Shown here in pieces: positions 5,454 through 5,844 of a stretch of 5,844 bases of DNA. The notes beneath the pieces are model-generated. The model was not told the origin of the DNA and did not search any database. It saw only the letters and a program-made list of their open reading frames with translations. Numbering within the stretch: position 1 is the stretch's first letter; each line of letters opens with the position of its first letter. This DNA is from an uncultured Collinsella sp. (GTDB lineage: Bacteria; Actinomycetota; Coriobacteriia; Coriobacteriales; Coriobacteriaceae): positions 1 to 5,844 of the forward strand of contig URZJ01000119.1 of the NCBI GenBank assembly GCA_900552395.1, in the 5' to 3' direction. Position numbers and translations under genes: made by a program.

Positions 5454-5844
5454 ATGCCCCAGAACATCTTCGGTACCGACGGCGTCCGTGGCGTCGCCAA
5501 TGCCGACCTCTCGTGCGACCTCGCGTTTCGCCTGGGCCGCGCGGCGACCAAGTTCCTTGGCCCGGACATCTGCATCGGCCGCGACACGCGTCTTTCGGGT
5601 ACCATGCTCGAGAGTGCTCTGACCGCTGGCATTATGGCAGAGGGCGGCCGTCCGCATTGCTGCGGCGTTATCCCTACGCCGGCCGTGGCGCTGCTCACCG
5701 TCCAAAACGAGCTCGACGGCGGCATCGTCATCTCGGCGTCGCACAACCCACCCGAGTACAACGGCATCAAGCTGTTTGACGGCCAGGGCTTCAAGCTGCC
5801 GGATGCGGTGGAGGACGAGATCGAGGCGTTCGTGGCGCGCGGCG
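5454..5844 (+). CDS. glmM: Phosphoglucosamine mutase, N-terminal 130 residues; 3' end outside window
   Basis: GlmM converts glucosamine-6-phosphate to glucosamine-1-phosphate on the way to UDP-GlcNAc for peptidoglycan. The start MPQNIFGTDGVRG is the standard opening. CIGRDTRLSGTMLESAL and GVIPTPAVALL follow, then the active-site loop ISASHNPPEYNGIKLF with the phosphoserine at Ser96, close to the usual position near 100. About 130 of some 450 residues are present. AAGGAG (5441-5446) is seven bases before the ATG. The rplM-rpsI terminator lies 50 bases upstream, so the gene needs readthrough or its own promoter in 5405-5440, where a TATATC (5424-5429) without a good -35 is the only candidate. 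The order rplM-rpsI-glmM is a familiar actinobacterial arrangement. Confidence 0.96.
   Translation, partial: MPQNIFGTDGVRGVANADLSCDLAFRLGRAATKFLGPDICIGRDTRLSGTMLESALTAGIMAEGGRPHCCGVIPTPAVALLTVQNELDGGIVISASHNPPEYNGIKLFDGQGFKLPDAVEDEIEAFVARG

Overview
The window reads as chromosomal DNA of a high-GC Gram-positive bacterium, most likely a gut Coriobacteriia of the Collinsella type. The grounds are GC-rich third codon positions, strong GGAGG-type ribosome binding sites, the order rplM-rpsI-glmM that is common in Actinobacteria, and a one-piece tmRNA ending in an encoded CCA. The genus is an inference from style and context, not from a database match.

Layout, left to right: (1) 2-1348 +, the C-terminal two thirds of a heavy-metal-type P-type ATPase whose 5' end lies outside the window, followed by a strong intrinsic terminator hairpin (1375-1418). 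(2) 1417-1911 +, a PIN-domain protein (PIN_3-like) with no antitoxin beside it; its longest reading frame would start before the terminator. (3) 1970-2404 -, a 144-aa protein of unknown function, convergent with the PIN gene. A long imperfect hairpin (1926-1958) lies between the two stops. (4) 2405-2643, a regulatory stretch with the minus-strand promoter of the 144-aa gene, an extended -10 promoter facing the tmRNA, a small GC hairpin and a perfect 7-bp inverted repeat. (5) 2644-3007 +, tmRNA (ssrA) with a 7-bp acceptor stem and a readable tag ending ALAA, then a perfect 12-bp terminator. (6) 3052-3415, a gene-free stretch with a 17-nt inverted copy of the tmRNA T-arm and, more strikingly, an array of three and a fraction 62-bp tandem repeats, each able to fold into a hairpin. 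(7) 3416-4294 +, a patatin-like phospholipase with a complete Ser-Asp dyad. (8) 4395-5404 +, the ribosomal protein operon rplM-rpsI with clear promoter, leader hairpin and 16-bp terminator. (9) 5454-end +, the start of glmM, cut by the window edge.

The housekeeping part (tmRNA, L13, S9, GlmM) serves ribosome rescue, ribosome assembly and cell-wall precursor synthesis. These genes are neighbours rather than one pathway. Nothing in the window shows an integrase, transposase, CRISPR array or obvious defence system. The least explained element is the 62-bp repeat array behind the tmRNA terminator.
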